This document shows, in pieces, positions 15,914 through 26,276 of a stretch of DNA of 64,000 nucleotides. The notes beneath the pieces are model-generated. The model searched no databases, had not been told where the DNA came from, and worked only from the letters and a program-made list of their open reading frames with translations. The DNA comes from Actinomadura sp. KC06 (GTDB lineage: Bacteria; Actinomycetota; Actinomycetes; Streptosporangiales; Streptosporangiaceae), in the NCBI RefSeq assembly GCF_004348735.1, contig NZ_SMKT01000019.1:1-64000 (forward strand), in the 5' to 3' direction. Both the position numbers and the translations under genes were made by a program. The first letter of the stretch is position 1; every line of letters starts with the position of its first letter.

Positions 15914-18358
15914 ATGCGCATCCGCAACTCACGTCTGCGGACGAAAATTGCCGCCCTGCTCCTATCGCTCACCGCGTTGTGGGCCTTCGCCGCATGGGTG
16001 ACCATGCGGGAGGGACTGAACCTCCTGGCCATCAACACGCTCGACCAGAAGATCGGCCGTCCCGCCGTCGAACTGGTCACCCAATTGCAGCAGGAGCGGC
16101 GCCTCTCGCTGGTCTACCTCGGCAGCCAGGGACGCCAGCAGCGGGCCGCGCTGGACCAGCAGCGCCGGAAGGTCGACGGGGCGGTGTCCGACTACCGGGA
16201 GAAGACCTCGAGCGGCGCCGTCTCCCGTGTGGCGGGCGACGCCGTCGAGCGACGGATCGAGGAATCATTCGCCCGGCTGGACGCGCTCGGCGCCGCCCGG
16301 AGCGCCGTCGACGGCCGCTCCGTAGACCGGAATGTGGCCGCCAAGCCGTTCAACGACGTCATCGACGCGGCCTACCGCCTCTACGGCTCGGCCGGCAACG
16401 TGGACGACGAAGCCATCGCCAAGGACAGCCGTACCCTCAACTCCCTGACCAGGGCCAAGGAGGTCCTCTCTCGTGAGGACGCGTTCCTCGCCGGGGTCAT
16501 CGCGTCCGGACGCTTCACCCCCGCCGAGCATGCGCAGTTCGTCGAACTCCGCGGCGTCCAGCGGTTCCTGCACACCGAGGCCGCGGCGGAACTTCCCAAG
16601 GCTGATCTCGCCCAGTACAACGCGGTGCTCAAGAGCGACGCGTACGCGCGACTCCGGCTGCTGGAGGAACGCGTCATCCAGAGCAGGCCCGGCGGTGCGG
16701 CGCCGAGGATCCGGGCCGAGGAATGGCGAGCGGCGATGGCCCCCGTCCAGGAGCTGTTGGAGCAGGTGGTCCTCGACGGCGGGGACCGGCTGGTCGAGCG
16801 CGCCAAGCCGATGGCCTTCGGCATCATCGTGCGATTGCTGCTGGCCGGAGGTCTGGGACTGCTGGCGGTCATCGCGTCCATCGTGATGTCGATCACCACC
16901 GCGCGTGCGCTGGTGCGGCAGCTCGAACGGCTGCGGAGCGCGGCGTGGGAGCTGGCGGAGCAGCGGTTGCCCGGGGTCGTCGAGCGGCTCGGGCATGGGG
17001 AGACGGTGGACGTCGCCGTGGAGGCGCCGCCGCTGGAGTTCGGTGCGGACGAGATCGGGCAGGTGGGGCGCGCGTTCAACGCCGTGCAGGAGACCGCGAT
17101 CCGGACCGCCGTCGAGCAGGCCGAGCTGCGGCGCGGTGTCCGGGACGTCCTGCTCAGCCTGGCCCGCCGCACCCAGACGCTCGTGCACCGGCAGCTGACC
17201 ATGCTCGACACCATGGAGCGCCGCCGCGACATCGAGGTCAAGGAGCTGGAGGAGCTGTTCAAGCTCGACCACCTCGCGACCCGGATGCGGCGCAACGCCG
17301 AGAACCTCATCGTGCTGTCCGGCGCGCTGCCCGCCCGCGGGTGGCGCAACTCCGTCCCGATGGTGGACGTCGTCCGCGCCGCGGTCGGCGAGGTCGAGGA
17401 CTACACCCGCGTCACCGTGCTGCCGTTCGGGCCGGTCGAGCTGGCCGGACGCGCCGTCGGCGACCTCACCCACCTGCTCGCCGAGCTGATCGAGAACGCC
17501 GTGTCGTTCTCCCCGCCCGAGACCGTCGTGCAGGTCGGCGGGCATCTGGTGGCCAGCGGCTACGCGATCGACATCGAGGACCGCGGGCTCGGCATGTCCG
17601 ACGAGAGGCTCGCCGAGATCAACGCGCGGATCGCCGACCCGCCCGACTTCAACCTGCAGAGTTCTGTCCAGCTCGGCCTGTTCGTGGTCAGCAGGCTCGC
17701 CGAGCGGTACAACGTGCAGGTATCGCTGAAGCGCTCCGCCTACGGCGGCACCACCGCCGTCGTCGTCATCCCCCGGGATCTCGTCGTCGAGCAGAGTCCG
17801 GCGCCCGCCACCACCAAGAACGGCCTGGAAGTGCGCCGGCCGGCCGCGGTCGGCGCCGCGTCCGGCGGCGGAGGCACGGGGCCGCAGCCCGCGCTGATCG
17901 CGGTGCCGCCGCCCGAGTCGGCTCCAGGGGCGTCGGGTGAACCGAACGGGCAGACCGCCGCCGGCGAGCCGCAGGCGGACCAGCCCGCCCGGCACGACGA
18001 CGGCGACCCACGGCCTGACGCGGATCCGCGGCCCGAGGCGGAGGACTCCCATCCCCGGCCGGAGGACCAGCCGCCAGTGCCCGACATCTCCATCACGCCG
18101 TCCGGCCTGCCCGTCCGGGTTCCGCAGGCGAACCTCGCCGAGCCCCTGCGCGGCGACGAACCGGCCGCCGCAGGCGAGCCGGACGAGCACGACGACCCCG
18201 GCCGCTCCCCTGAAGAGATCCAGCGGATCATGGGCGCCTACCAGCGCGGGACCCGGCAGGGCCGCACGGACGCAGCCCAGAACGAACAGGCCGTCCCGGC
18301 CGAACAGCGCGACAAGATCCTCGGCACCAACGCAGCGGAAGGCGAGGAAGATCAGTGA
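15914..18358 (+). CDS. cvnA: conservon sensor kinase-like protein CvnA
   Basis: 814 aa from ATG 15914 (GAGGA 8 bp before). A short cytoplasmic start leads to a membrane helix (about 10-30), an extracellular helical sensor like the nitrate/nitrite-sensing domain (30-295), a second helix (about 299-325) and a HAMP linker. A conserved block with LFKLDHLATRMRRNAENL (His near 453) precedes the ATPase domain, with N box LIENAVSFSPPE near 525 and DRGLGMSDERL. The last about 170 residues are Pro/Asp/Glu-rich and disordered. In Streptomyces, CvnA proteins act with CvnB-D as a membrane complex likened to eukaryotic G-protein systems. It is co-translated with cvnB. Confidence 0.9.
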   Translation: MRIRNSRLRTKIAALLLSLTALWAFAAWVTMREGLNLLAINTLDQKIGRPAVELVTQLQQERRLSLVYLGSQGRQQRAALDQQRRKVDGAVSDYREKTSSGAVSRVAGDAVERRIEESFARLDALGAARSAVDGRSVDRNVAAKPFNDVIDAAYRLYGSAGNVDDEAIAKDSRTLNSLTRAKEVLSREDAFLAGVIASGRFTPAEHAQFVELRGVQRFLHTEAAAELPKADLAQYNAVLKSDAYARLRLLEERVIQSRPGGAAPRIRAEEWRAAMAPVQELLEQVVLDGGDRLVERAKPMAFGIIVRLLLAGGLGLLAVIASIVMSITTARALVRQLERLRSAAWELAEQRLPGVVERLGHGETVDVAVEAPPLEFGADEIGQVGRAFNAVQETAIRTAVEQAELRRGVRDVLLSLARRTQTLVHRQLTMLDTMERRRDIEVKELEELFKLDHLATRMRRNAENLIVLSGALPARGWRNSVPMVDVVRAAVGEVEDYTRVTVLPFGPVELAGRAVGDLTHLLAELIENAVSFSPPETVVQVGGHLVASGYAIDIEDRGLGMSDERLAEINARIADPPDFNLQSSVQLGLFVVSRLAERYNVQVSLKRSAYGGTTAVVVIPRDLVVEQSPAPATTKNGLEVRRPAAVGAASGGGGTGPQPALIAVPPPESAPGASGEPNGQTAAGEPQADQPARHDDGDPRPDADPRPEAEDSHPRPEDQPPVPDISITPSGLPVRVPQANLAEPLRGDEPAAAGEPDEHDDPGRSPEEIQRIMGAYQRGTRQGRTDAAQNEQAVPAEQRDKILGTNAAEGEEDQ

Positions 18359-18777
18359 CGCAGAAGACCGGTTCCTCATCCGATCTGGGCTGGTTGCTGG
18401 ACGACCTGGTCCACCGGCTGCCGCACGCCCGGAGCGCGGTCGTCCTGTCGGCGGACGGCCTGCTCATGGCCGCCTCCGAGGGCCTGCCGCAGGACGACGG
18501 CGAGCACCTCGCCGCCGTCGCCGCCGGGATCCAGAGCCTCGCCAAGGGGGCCGGGACCCGGTTCGGCGGCGGGCCCGTCCGGCAGACGATCGTGGAGATG
18601 CAGTCGGCGTACCTGCTGGTGACGGTGGCCGGCAAGGGCGCCTGCCTCGCGGTCCTGGCCGAGGAGGACGCCGACGTGGGCCTCACCGCCTACGAGATGG
18701 CCATGCTCGTCACGGCGATGGGGCACCATCTCACGTCGCCGTCCCGTGCGGAGAGCGCGGAGGGACAGGCCGGATGA
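18355..18777 (+). CDS. cvnB: Roadblock/LC7-domain protein CvnB
   Basis: 140 aa Roadblock fold, seen in LGWLLDDLVHRLP, SAVVLSADGLLMAAS, the central helix DGEHLAAVAAGIQSLAKG and LLVTVAGKGACLAVLAEE. Such proteins bind small GTPases and in conservons link CvnA to the CvnD GTPase. GTG 18355 overlaps the cvnA stop and its own stop overlaps the cvnC start, so all are coupled. Confidence 0.92.
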   Translation: MTQKTGSSSDLGWLLDDLVHRLPHARSAVVLSADGLLMAASEGLPQDDGEHLAAVAAGIQSLAKGAGTRFGGGPVRQTIVEMQSAYLLVTVAGKGACLAVLAEEDADVGLTAYEMAMLVTAMGHHLTSPSRAESAEGQAG

Positions 18778-19214
18778 TCCCGCCCGACGACCCGTCGCCC
18801 GATTTCTGGGCGGAGGCGCCGCCGCCGGAGCCGGAGCCGGAACCGGACGCCGCGGAGCGCTGGCTCGACGAGAGCGCCGGCCCGATGGTGCGCCCGTACG
18901 TGATGACGAGCGGCCGCACCGAGCCGTCCCGCGGCACGTTCGACCTGATCACGATGGTGGTCGCGGTCGGCGTGGAACCCGACACCACGATCGGGCTCGG
19001 GCCCGAGCATCTGGCCATCGTCCGGCTCTGCCAGGACGTGATGTCGGTCGCCGAGATCACCGGCCACCTCGACCTTCCCGTCGCGACGGTGCGGGTGATG
19101 CTCGGCGATCTGCTCGACAAGGGGTTCGTCTCCCTGCAGGAACCCGAACCGGAGGCGGACATGCACGACATCAGGATCTACAAGGCGGTGATCGATGGTC
19201 TCCGGGCCCTCTAG
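18774..19214 (+). CDS. cvnC: DUF742 protein CvnC
   Basis: 146 aa, starting at ATG 18774 in an ATGA overlap with cvnB. An N-terminal acidic run of Pro-Glu repeats (around residues 15-24) is followed by the DUF742 core: MVRPYVMTSGRTEPS, GPEHLAIVRLCQDVMSVAEI and a winged-helix-like end with LPVATVRVMLGDLLDKG. It is the third fixed member of every conservon. Its exact role is not known. Confidence 0.92.
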   Translation: MIPPDDPSPDFWAEAPPPEPEPEPDAAERWLDESAGPMVRPYVMTSGRTEPSRGTFDLITMVVAVGVEPDTTIGLGPEHLAIVRLCQDVMSVAEITGHLDLPVATVRVMLGDLLDKGFVSLQEPEPEADMHDIRIYKAVIDGLRAL

Positions 19215-19824
19215 GCGCAGCACCCCGGCAGGGGGTGTGCGCGCCCGCCGGCTCCCCACCGCGGTCAAGATCGTGATCGCGGGCGGCTTCGGGGTCGGCA
19301 AGACCACCATGGTGGGCACGGTCTCGGAGACCCAGCCGCTGCGCACCGAGGAACTCCTCACCGACCGCGGCGTCGGCGTGGACGACGTCGCCGGCGTCGA
19401 ACGCAAGGACACCACCACGGTCGCGATGGACTTCGGCCGCATCACGATGCGGGACGAGTACGTCGTCTACCTGTTCGGCACCCCCGGCCAGAAGCGGTTC
19501 TGGTTCATGTGGGACGAGGTCGCGCTCGGCGCGCTCGGCGCGGTCGTCCTCGCCGACACGCGGCGCCTGTCCGACTGCTTCCCGTCGGTCGACTACTTCG
19601 AGCGCCGCAAGACGCCGTTCGTCGTCGCCGTCAACTGCTTCGAGGGCGCCAAGCGGTACGACCTCGCGGAGATCGAGATGGCCCTCAACCTGGGCCCCAA
19701 GGTTCCCGTGATGCTCTGCGACGCGCGCAGGCTCGACTCCTGCAAGGAGGTCCTCATCGACCTCGTCGTGCATGCGATGAAGTACCGCGGCCTGTCCGAG
19801 GAGGCCCAGCCGCAGAACGTGTGA
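19195..19824 (+). CDS. cvnD: conservon GTPase CvnD
   Basis: 209 aa small GTP-binding protein. The P loop is GGFGVGKTT (near residues 30-38), the switch region holds ERKDTTTVAMDFGRI, G3 is LFGTPGQKRFW (DxxG replaced by GTPG, as is normal in this family) and the base-recognition region reads VAVNCFEGAKRY. It starts 20 bp inside cvnC. CvnD is expected to cycle between GDP and GTP under control of CvnA and CvnB. It ends 8 bp from the convergent prenyl synthase gene. Confidence 0.92.
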   Translation: MVSGPSRRSTPAGGVRARRLPTAVKIVIAGGFGVGKTTMVGTVSETQPLRTEELLTDRGVGVDDVAGVERKDTTTVAMDFGRITMRDEYVVYLFGTPGQKRFWFMWDEVALGALGAVVLADTRRLSDCFPSVDYFERRKTPFVVAVNCFEGAKRYDLAEIEMALNLGPKVPVMLCDARRLDSCKEVLIDLVVHAMKYRGLSEEAQPQNV

Positions 19825-19832
19825 AGGCCGCG

Positions 19833-20870
19833 TCAGCCCGTCCTGGAGACGACGTAGTCGCAGAGGTGGGTGAGGGCGTCGCGGGCCGGGATGGCGGGGA
19901 GGGTGAGGAGTTCGGCGCGGGCGTCCTCGGCCCAGCGGCGGAGGTCGGCGCGGGCGCGGTCCATCGCGGGGTGGGCGCGCAGCAGCGCGAGGGCCTCGGC
20001 GTGGAGCGCGTCGTCGGACAGGTCGCGGACGAGGAGTTCGCGGAGGCGGGCGTCGTCCGCGCCCGAACCGATCCCGGCGAGGACGTGGTGCATCGGCAGA
20101 GTCCGGATGCCTTCGCGGAGGTCGGTGCCGGGGGTCTTGCCCGACTCTTCCGTCTCGGACGCGATGTCCAGGATGTCGTCGGAGAGCTGGAACGCCACGC
20201 CGATCTTCTCGCACGCGGACGTGACCGTCCGGACGACCTGGTCGGGTGCGCCCGCGAGCAGGGCGCCGAAATGGCCGGAGACGGCGATGAGGGAACCGGT
20301 CTTGTCGGCCACGACCTGCAGGTAGTGCTCGAGCTGGTCGGCTCCGGGACGCGGCCCGACGGTCTCCTGGATCTGGCCGCGGACGAGCCGTCCGAACGCG
20401 CGGGCCTGGATCCGGACGGCGTCAGGGCCGAGGTCGGCGAGCAGGTCGGACGCGCGGGCGAACAGGTAGTCGCCGGTGAGGATCGCGACGGTGTTCGTCC
20501 AGCGGGAGTTGGCGGACTGCTGGCCGCGGCGGACGGTCGCCTCGTCCATCACGTCGTCGTGGTAGAGGGTGCCGAGGTGCGTCAGCTCCACGACGACCGC
20601 GGCGGGGACGACGCCCGGCGCGGACGGGTCGCCGAAGTGGGAGGCCAGCAGCACGAGCATCGGCCGGAACCGCTTGCCGCCCGCCTCGACCAGGTGCTTG
20701 GAGGCGTCGGAGAGCAGCGGGTCCTCGCCGCGGACGCGGTCGAGGAGGAGGGCCTCGACGGCGGCGAGGCGCTCCTTGGCGTCGGCCGCGAGAGCCGCGT
20801 CGACGGAAAGCCCGAACGGGCCGGTCTCGGTGGCCGGCCCGCCGGGCTTCTCAGTGGAAGGGTTGCTCAC
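19833..20870 (-). CDS. long-chain polyprenyl diphosphate synthase
   Basis: 345 aa from GTG 20870 (GGGAG 6 bp before). The two Asp-rich motifs are DDVMD at about 105-109 and DDILD at 231-235, with GKRFRP and the second-half KTGSL motif typical of trans-prenyltransferases. Small residues before the first Asp motif (LGTLYHDD) allow a long product. Position next to nuo, menG and the reductase suggests the menaquinone side chain. It is also the only prenyl synthase in view, lying 4 kb from the terpene cassette, so a shorter product cannot be excluded. It follows nuoN by 10 bp and may be the last gene of that operon. Confidence 0.88.
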   Translation of the reverse strand: MSNPSTEKPGGPATETGPFGLSVDAALAADAKERLAAVEALLLDRVRGEDPLLSDASKHLVEAGGKRFRPMLVLLASHFGDPSAPGVVPAAVVVELTHLGTLYHDDVMDEATVRRGQQSANSRWTNTVAILTGDYLFARASDLLADLGPDAVRIQARAFGRLVRGQIQETVGPRPGADQLEHYLQVVADKTGSLIAVSGHFGALLAGAPDQVVRTVTSACEKIGVAFQLSDDILDIASETEESGKTPGTDLREGIRTLPMHHVLAGIGSGADDARLRELLVRDLSDDALHAEALALLRAHPAMDRARADLRRWAEDARAELLTLPAIPARDALTHLCDYVVSRTG

Positions 20871-20880
20871 CCAGGACTCC

Positions 20881-22476
20881 CTACCGGACGAACATGTGGG
20901 TCGTGGCTTGTCCCGCAAGGTCCAGAATGGGCTGTGGGAGCACGCCGAGTACCACAGTAGCCGTCGCGCCGAGCGCGACCGCGACCGCGGTCGCCGGCCC
21001 GGCCACCACGACCGGCCCGTCCGCGTCCGGCTCGCTGAAGAACATGACGACGATCACACGGACGTAGAAGAACGCGGCCACGGCGGACGAGATGACCGCG
21101 ACGACGACCAGCGGCGTCGCGCCCTCCTCGATCGCCGCCTTGAACACCGCGAACTTCCCGGTGAAGCCGCTTGTCAGCGGGATGCCCGCGAACGCCAGCA
21201 GGAAGAAGGCGAACACGCCCGCGACGACCGGGGAGCGTTTGCCCAGGCCGGCCCACCGCGACAGGTGGCCCGCCTCGCCGCCCGCGTCCCGCACCATCGT
21301 GACGACGGCGAACGCGCCGACGGAGGTGAACCCGTAGGCGAGCAGGTAGAACAGGGTGCTGGACAGGCCGTCCGGGGACGAGGCGATCACGCCCATGAGC
21401 AGGAAGCCCGCGTGCGCGATCGACGAGTACGCCAGCATCCGCTTGATGTCGGTCTGGGTGATCGCGATGATCGACCCGATGGCCATCGTGAGAATGGCCA
21501 CACCCCACATGAACGGCCGCCAGTCCCATTCGAGGGTCTCGAACACGACGTAGTAGACGCGCAGGATCGCGCCGAACGCGGACACGACCGTGCAGGACGC
21601 CATCAGCGCGGTGATCGGCGTCGGGGCGCCCTGGTACACGTCCGGCTTCCACATGTGGAACGGGACGCCGCCGAGCTTGAACAGCAGCCCGACCGACAGG
21701 AGCGCGACCCCGGCGAGGAGCAGCGTCTCGTTGCCGGCGTCCTTGCCGATCTGCGCGGAGATGTCCGACAGCCGCACCGACCCGGCGTAGCCGTAGAGGA
21801 GCGCGGCGCCGTACAGGAAGAACGCCGAGGAGAACGCGCCGAGCAGGAAGTACTTGACCGCCGCCTCCTGCGACAGCAGCCGCCGCCGGCGGGCGAGCCC
21901 GCACAGCAGGTACAGCGGCAGCGACAGGACCTCCAGCGCGACGAACATCGTGAGCAGGTCGTTCGACGCCGGGAACATCAGCATGCCGCCGACGGCGAAC
22001 ATCATCAGCGGGAAGACCTCGGTCTGGATGACGCCCGCCTGGGTGGTTCGCTGCTCGGCCTCGCTGCCAGGCAGCGCGGACGCCTGCGCGGCGAAGTGCC
22101 CGCCGACCGCTCCGGCCCGGCCGTCGCCGCGCTCGGCGATCAGCAGGAGGCTGACGAGCGCGAGCACCAGGATGGTGCCCTGCAGGAACAGGGTGGGGCC
22201 GTCCACGGCGAGGGCGCCTTCGGCGGCGACGTGGTGCGGGTCGTCGCGCCATGCGAGCGCCGCCGTCCAGGCGAAGCCTCCGGCGAGGCCGAGGAACGCG
22301 AGCGGCACCTGCAGGTAGTAGCGCCACGTGCGGCCGACGAACGCCTCGACCAGCACGCCCGCCACGGCGACGCCGAAGACCAGCAGCATCGGGGCGAGCT
22401 GCCCGTACTCGATGTGCGGCGCGGGGATGTCACCCCCCTGCGCGAGGATCATGGTCCCGTGGGCGCCGGTGTTCAT
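20881..22476 (-). CDS. nuoN: NADH-quinone oxidoreductase subunit N
   Basis: 531 aa antiporter-like membrane subunit with about 14 helices. Functional segments include a Lys/His-bearing helix (LKRMLAYSSIAHAGFLLMG) and KLGGVPFHMWKPDVY. NuoN is one of three proton-pumping channels of complex I. Its start overlaps the stop of nuoM by four bases. Confidence 0.96.
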   Translation of the reverse strand: MNTGAHGTMILAQGGDIPAPHIEYGQLAPMLLVFGVAVAGVLVEAFVGRTWRYYLQVPLAFLGLAGGFAWTAALAWRDDPHHVAAEGALAVDGPTLFLQGTILVLALVSLLLIAERGDGRAGAVGGHFAAQASALPGSEAEQRTTQAGVIQTEVFPLMMFAVGGMLMFPASNDLLTMFVALEVLSLPLYLLCGLARRRRLLSQEAAVKYFLLGAFSSAFFLYGAALLYGYAGSVRLSDISAQIGKDAGNETLLLAGVALLSVGLLFKLGGVPFHMWKPDVYQGAPTPITALMASCTVVSAFGAILRVYYVVFETLEWDWRPFMWGVAILTMAIGSIIAITQTDIKRMLAYSSIAHAGFLLMGVIASSPDGLSSTLFYLLAYGFTSVGAFAVVTMVRDAGGEAGHLSRWAGLGKRSPVVAGVFAFFLLAFAGIPLTSGFTGKFAVFKAAIEEGATPLVVVAVISSAVAAFFYVRVIVVMFFSEPDADGPVVVAGPATAVAVALGATATVVLGVLPQPILDLAGQATTHMFVR

Positions 22477-24053
22477 GGACGGGCTCCGTTCTCGGCGACG
22501 TTACCGGTGATGTCCGGCGCCGGGTCGTGCTTGTCGACCCGCACCAGCGTCTCCTTCACCGAAGGGTTGATCACGTTCAGCACCGGCTGGGGGAAGACGC
22601 CCATCGCGATGATGATCGCGATGATCGGGGCGACGGCCCATTTCTCGCGGGCGTTCAGGTCCTTCATGCCCTCGACGGCCGGGGCCTTCGGGCCGCCCAT
22701 GGTCCGCTGGTACATCCACAGGATGTAGATCGCCGCCAGGACGACACCGCTGACGGCGAGCGCACCGGCCCACTTGTAGCGGTCGAACGTCCCGACGATG
22801 ACGAGGAACTCCGAGACGAACGTGGACAGGCCGGGCAGCGACAGCCCGGACAGGCCCGCGACGAGGAACGTCCCGGCGAGGACGGGCGCCGCCTTCTGCA
22901 CCCCGCCGTAGTCGGAGATCTTCGCCGACCGCCGCCGGACGATCATGAACCCGATGACCAGGAACAGCGCGCCGGTGGAGAACCCGTGGTTCACCATGTA
23001 CAGCGTCGCGCCGGACTGGCCCTGCGACGTCATCGCGAAGATGCCGAGGACGATGAACCCGAAGTGCGACACCGACGTGTAGGCGATGAGCCGCTTCAGG
23101 TCGACCTGCCCGATCGCGAGGACCGCGCCGTAGATGATGCTGAGCACCGCGAACCCGAGCACGACCGGCGTCGCCCACTTGGACGCGCCGGGGAACAGCT
23201 CCAGGCAGAACCGCAGCATCCCGTACGTGCCGACCTTGTCGAGGACGCCGACGATCAGCACCAGCGCGCCGGGCGGGGACTGCTGCGCCGCGTCCGGGAG
23301 CCAGGTGTGCACCGGCACCATCGGCGCCTTGATCGCGAACGCGACGAAGAAGCCGAGGAACAGCCATTTCGCCGTCGTCGGGTCGACGTTCATCTTCGAC
23401 AGCTCGTCGAACATGAACGTGCCCTGCCCGAGGCCGCCCTCGGACGTCGGCCTGCTCGACAGCGGGTACAGCCAGATCACCGCGACGAGCATCAGCAGCC
23501 CGCCGAACAGCGAGTACAGCAGGAACTTCACCGCGGCGTAGGAGCGCTGCGCGCCGCCGTAGTACCCGATGATGAAGTACACCGGGATGAGCATCGCCTC
23601 GAAGAAGACGTAGAACAGGAACACGTCGGTCGCGGCGAACACGCCGATCATGGCCGCTTCGAGCGACAGCAGCAGCGCGAAGTACGTCTTCACCGAGCGC
23701 TTGGCGGGGACGTCCACGCCGCCGGACCGGTCGGCCTCCGTCCAGGACGCCAGCATGACCAGCGGGACGAGGATCACCGACAGCAGGATCAGCACGAGCG
23801 CGACGCCGTCGACGCCGACCGCCCAGTGGACGCCGAACTCCTTGATCCACCAGTACTTCTCGTCGTACTGGAAGCGGGCGCCGTCCGCGTCGAACCCGGC
23901 CGCCATGACACCGGCGAGGACCGCGACGACGAGGGAGACGCCGAGCGCGAACTGCTTGACCAGCGTCTCCCGCTCGCGCGGGATGACGCTGAGCAGCACC
24001 GCGCCCACCAGTGGCAGCGCGATGAGGACGCTCAGCCAGGGAAAGTCGTTCAC
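22473..24053 (-). CDS. nuoM: NADH-quinone oxidoreductase subunit M
   Basis: 526 aa from GTG 24053, in GTGA overlap with nuoL. About 14 membrane helices; the pump motifs [17 protein letters not shown] and [19 protein letters not shown] are intact. A long frame continues upstream in the same register across nuoL, but it is only an antisense-like shadow of nuoL codons, so the coupled GTG is preferred. Confidence 0.96.
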   Translation of the reverse strand: MNDFPWLSVLIALPLVGAVLLSVIPRERETLVKQFALGVSLVVAVLAGVMAAGFDADGARFQYDEKYWWIKEFGVHWAVGVDGVALVLILLSVILVPLVMLASWTEADRSGGVDVPAKRSVKTYFALLLSLEAAMIGVFAATDVFLFYVFFEAMLIPVYFIIGYYGGAQRSYAAVKFLLYSLFGGLLMLVAVIWLYPLSSRPTSEGGLGQGTFMFDELSKMNVDPTTAKWLFLGFFVAFAIKAPMVPVHTWLPDAAQQSPPGALVLIVGVLDKVGTYGMLRFCLELFPGASKWATPVVLGFAVLSIIYGAVLAIGQVDLKRLIAYTSVSHFGFIVLGIFAMTSQGQSGATLYMVNHGFSTGALFLVIGFMIVRRRSAKISDYGGVQKAAPVLAGTFLVAGLSGLSLPGLSTFVSEFLVIVGTFDRYKWAGALAVSGVVLAAIYILWMYQRTMGGPKAPAVEGMKDLNAREKWAVAPIIAIIIAMGVFPQPVLNVINPSVKETLVRVDKHDPAPDITGNVAENGARP

Positions 24054-25966
24054 GAGACATTCACCGCCAGCAGGGCGGCGACCACGAGGGCGGCGCCGCA
24101 GAACATTGAGAGGGCGTAGGAACGGGCGAAGCCGGTCTGGACGCGGCGGAACCGGCCGGACGTCCCGCCGATCCCGGCGGCGGTGCCGTTGACGGCGCCG
24201 TCGACGCCGCGGCCGTCGAACCAGACCGCGAGCCGGGTCAGCCACTGGCCGGGACGCATCAGCAGCGACTCGTTGAGCGCGTCGCCGTACAGGTCCTTGC
24301 GGGCCGCGACGGTGACGAACGAGCCCTTCGGCGCCTCGCGCGGCACCTTCCGGCTGCCGTACTGCCGCCACGCGATCGCCGCACCGATGATCATCAGGAC
24401 GAAGGTGGCGATGCCGGGCGCGGCGAGCGGCTTGAACTCGTGGTGGTGCTCGGGCGCCCCGACGACCGGTTCGAGGAAGTCGGCGAACCCGCCGAGGACG
24501 AGGAACCCGCCCGCGCCGATCGAGCCGACCGCCAGCAGGATCAGCGGCCAGGTCATGACGGCCGGGGACTCGTGCGGGTGGACGTCGTCCGACCAGCGCT
24601 TCTCGCCGAAGAACGTCATGAACATGACCCGCGACATGTAGTACGCGGTGATCCCCGCGCCGACCAGCGCACAGGAGCCGAGGATCATCCCGGACGTGCC
24701 GCCCTTGTCGAACGCGACCTCGATGATGGCGTCCTTGGTGAACCAGCCGGACAGGCCCGGGAAGCCGATGATGGCGAGGTAGCCGAGCCCGAACGTGGCG
24801 TAGGTGAGGATCATCACCGAGCGGAGCGCGCCGTAGTGGCGCATGTTCACGTCGTCCTTCATGCCGTGCATGACGGATCCGGCCCCGAGGAACAGTCCCG
24901 CCTTGAAGAAGCCGTGCGCGATGAGGTGCGCGATGGCGAAGACGTAGCCCGGCTTGCCGAGCCCGGCGGCGAGGTGCATGTAGCCGATCTGCGACATCGT
25001 CGACCCGGCGAGGGCCTTCTTGATGTCGTCCTTGCCGCACCCGATGATCGCACCGAACAGCAGCGTGGCCGCGCCGACGATCGCGACGACGAGCTGCGCC
25101 GTGTCGGACATCTCGAAGATAGGCCCGGCCCGGACGATCAGGTACACGCCCGCGGTCACCATCGTCGCCGCATGGATGAGGGCCGACACGGGGGTCGGGC
25201 CCTCCATCGCGTCCAGCAGCCAGGACTGGAGCGGGAGCTGCGCCGACTTGCCGCACGCACCGAGCAGGAGCAGCAGCCCGATCGCGGTGGCGGTGCCGGT
25301 GCCGAGCTGGGACGCGAGGCCCGCGTGCTCGGCGCCCTCGCCGAGGATCGGGCCGTAGCCGACCGTCCCGAACGTGGCGAACATCAGCGCGATCGCGATG
25401 ATCAGCCCCATGTCGCCGACGCGGTTGACGACGAACGCCTTCTTCGCCGCGGTCGCGGCGGTCGGCTTGTACTGCCAGAACCCGATCAGCAGGTACGAGG
25501 CGAGGCCGACGCCCTCCCAGCCGAGGAACATGACCAGGAAGTTGTCGCCGAGCACCAGCAGCAGCATCGCCGCGACGAACAGGTTCAGGTAGGCGAAGAA
25601 CTTGCGCCGCTCGGGGTCCTCGGCCATGTAGCCGATGGAGTAGATGTGGATCAGCGACCCGACGCCGGTGATCAGCAGGACGAAGCTGATGGACAGCGGG
25701 TCCACCAGCAGGTCCATGCCGACCTTGAACGAGCCGACGTCGATGAAGTCCCACAGGTGCAGGGTGCGGCGCCTTTCCTCGGCCTCGTACCCGAGCATCT
25801 GGACGAACATCGCCGCGCCCACCGCGAACGACGCCACCGACATCGTGACGCCGAGCAGATGCCCCCACTTGTCGGTGCGCCGCCCCCCGAGCAGGAGGAT
25901 CGCCGCGCCGGCGAGCGGGAGCGCGATGAGGAGCCAGGACGCGGCCTGGATGCCTTCCGCTTTCAT
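24050..25966 (-). CDS. nuoL: NADH-quinone oxidoreductase subunit L
   Basis: 638 aa, the largest pump subunit. The core shows [40 protein letters not shown] and [14 protein letters not shown]. The C-terminal part has the amphipathic lateral helix region and a final membrane anchor. It lies 10 bp after nuoK. Confidence 0.96.
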   Translation of the reverse strand: MKAEGIQAASWLLIALPLAGAAILLLGGRRTDKWGHLLGVTMSVASFAVGAAMFVQMLGYEAEERRRTLHLWDFIDVGSFKVGMDLLVDPLSISFVLLITGVGSLIHIYSIGYMAEDPERRKFFAYLNLFVAAMLLLVLGDNFLVMFLGWEGVGLASYLLIGFWQYKPTAATAAKKAFVVNRVGDMGLIIAIALMFATFGTVGYGPILGEGAEHAGLASQLGTGTATAIGLLLLLGACGKSAQLPLQSWLLDAMEGPTPVSALIHAATMVTAGVYLIVRAGPIFEMSDTAQLVVAIVGAATLLFGAIIGCGKDDIKKALAGSTMSQIGYMHLAAGLGKPGYVFAIAHLIAHGFFKAGLFLGAGSVMHGMKDDVNMRHYGALRSVMILTYATFGLGYLAIIGFPGLSGWFTKDAIIEVAFDKGGTSGMILGSCALVGAGITAYYMSRVMFMTFFGEKRWSDDVHPHESPAVMTWPLILLAVGSIGAGGFLVLGGFADFLEPVVGAPEHHHEFKPLAAPGIATFVLMIIGAAIAWRQYGSRKVPREAPKGSFVTVAARKDLYGDALNESLLMRPGQWLTRLAVWFDGRGVDGAVNGTAAGIGGTSGRFRRVQTGFARSYALSMFCGAALVVAALLAVNVS

Positions 25967-25976
25967 TACCGGCCTC

Positions 25977-26276
25977 TCAGTACTTCAGCAGGTTCACGTC
26001 GTCCACCGACGACGACCTGCGGGTCCGGAAGACGGTCATGATGATCGCCAGGCCGACCACGACCTCCGCCGCGGCCACCACCATCACGAAGAAGGCGATG
26101 ATCTGGCCGTCCAGGTTGCCGTGCATGCGGGAGAACGACACGAACGCCAGGTTCGTCGCGTTCAGCATGAGCTCGACGCACATGAACACCACGATCGCGT
26201 TGCGGCGCACGAGGACGCCGAGAGCTCCGATGGTGAACAGGATCGCCGAGAGCGCCAGGTAGTGCCCCGGACTCAT
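25977..26276 (-). CDS. nuoK: NADH-quinone oxidoreductase subunit K
   Basis: 99 aa with three membrane helices. The conserved acidic residues lie in [11 protein letters not shown] and [13 protein letters not shown], which form part of the proton path. Start and stop are coupled to nuoJ by an ATGA overlap. Confidence 0.96.
   Translation of the reverse strand: MSPGHYLALSAILFTIGALGVLVRRNAIVVFMCVELMLNATNLAFVSFSRMHGNLDGQIIAFFVMVVAAAEVVVGLAIIMTVFRTRRSSSVDDVNLLKY

Noticed and set aside
16265-18379. 704-codon open frame on the minus strand opposite cvnA
   Set aside because: Its composition is that of an antisense shadow (Arg/Gly/Asp/Val-rich, no domain), while the plus strand encodes a clear CvnA.
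20569-22728. 719-codon plus-strand open frame across the prenyl synthase and nuoN
   Set aside because: Shadow of minus-strand genes with conserved proteins; the translation is low-complexity Arg/Gln/Asp.
22473-25868. A single 1131-codon minus-strand frame as a NuoL-NuoM fusion
   Set aside because: Only the part from 24053 has NuoM sequence; the rest is out of frame with nuoL, and a GTG start coupled to the nuoL stop explains it.
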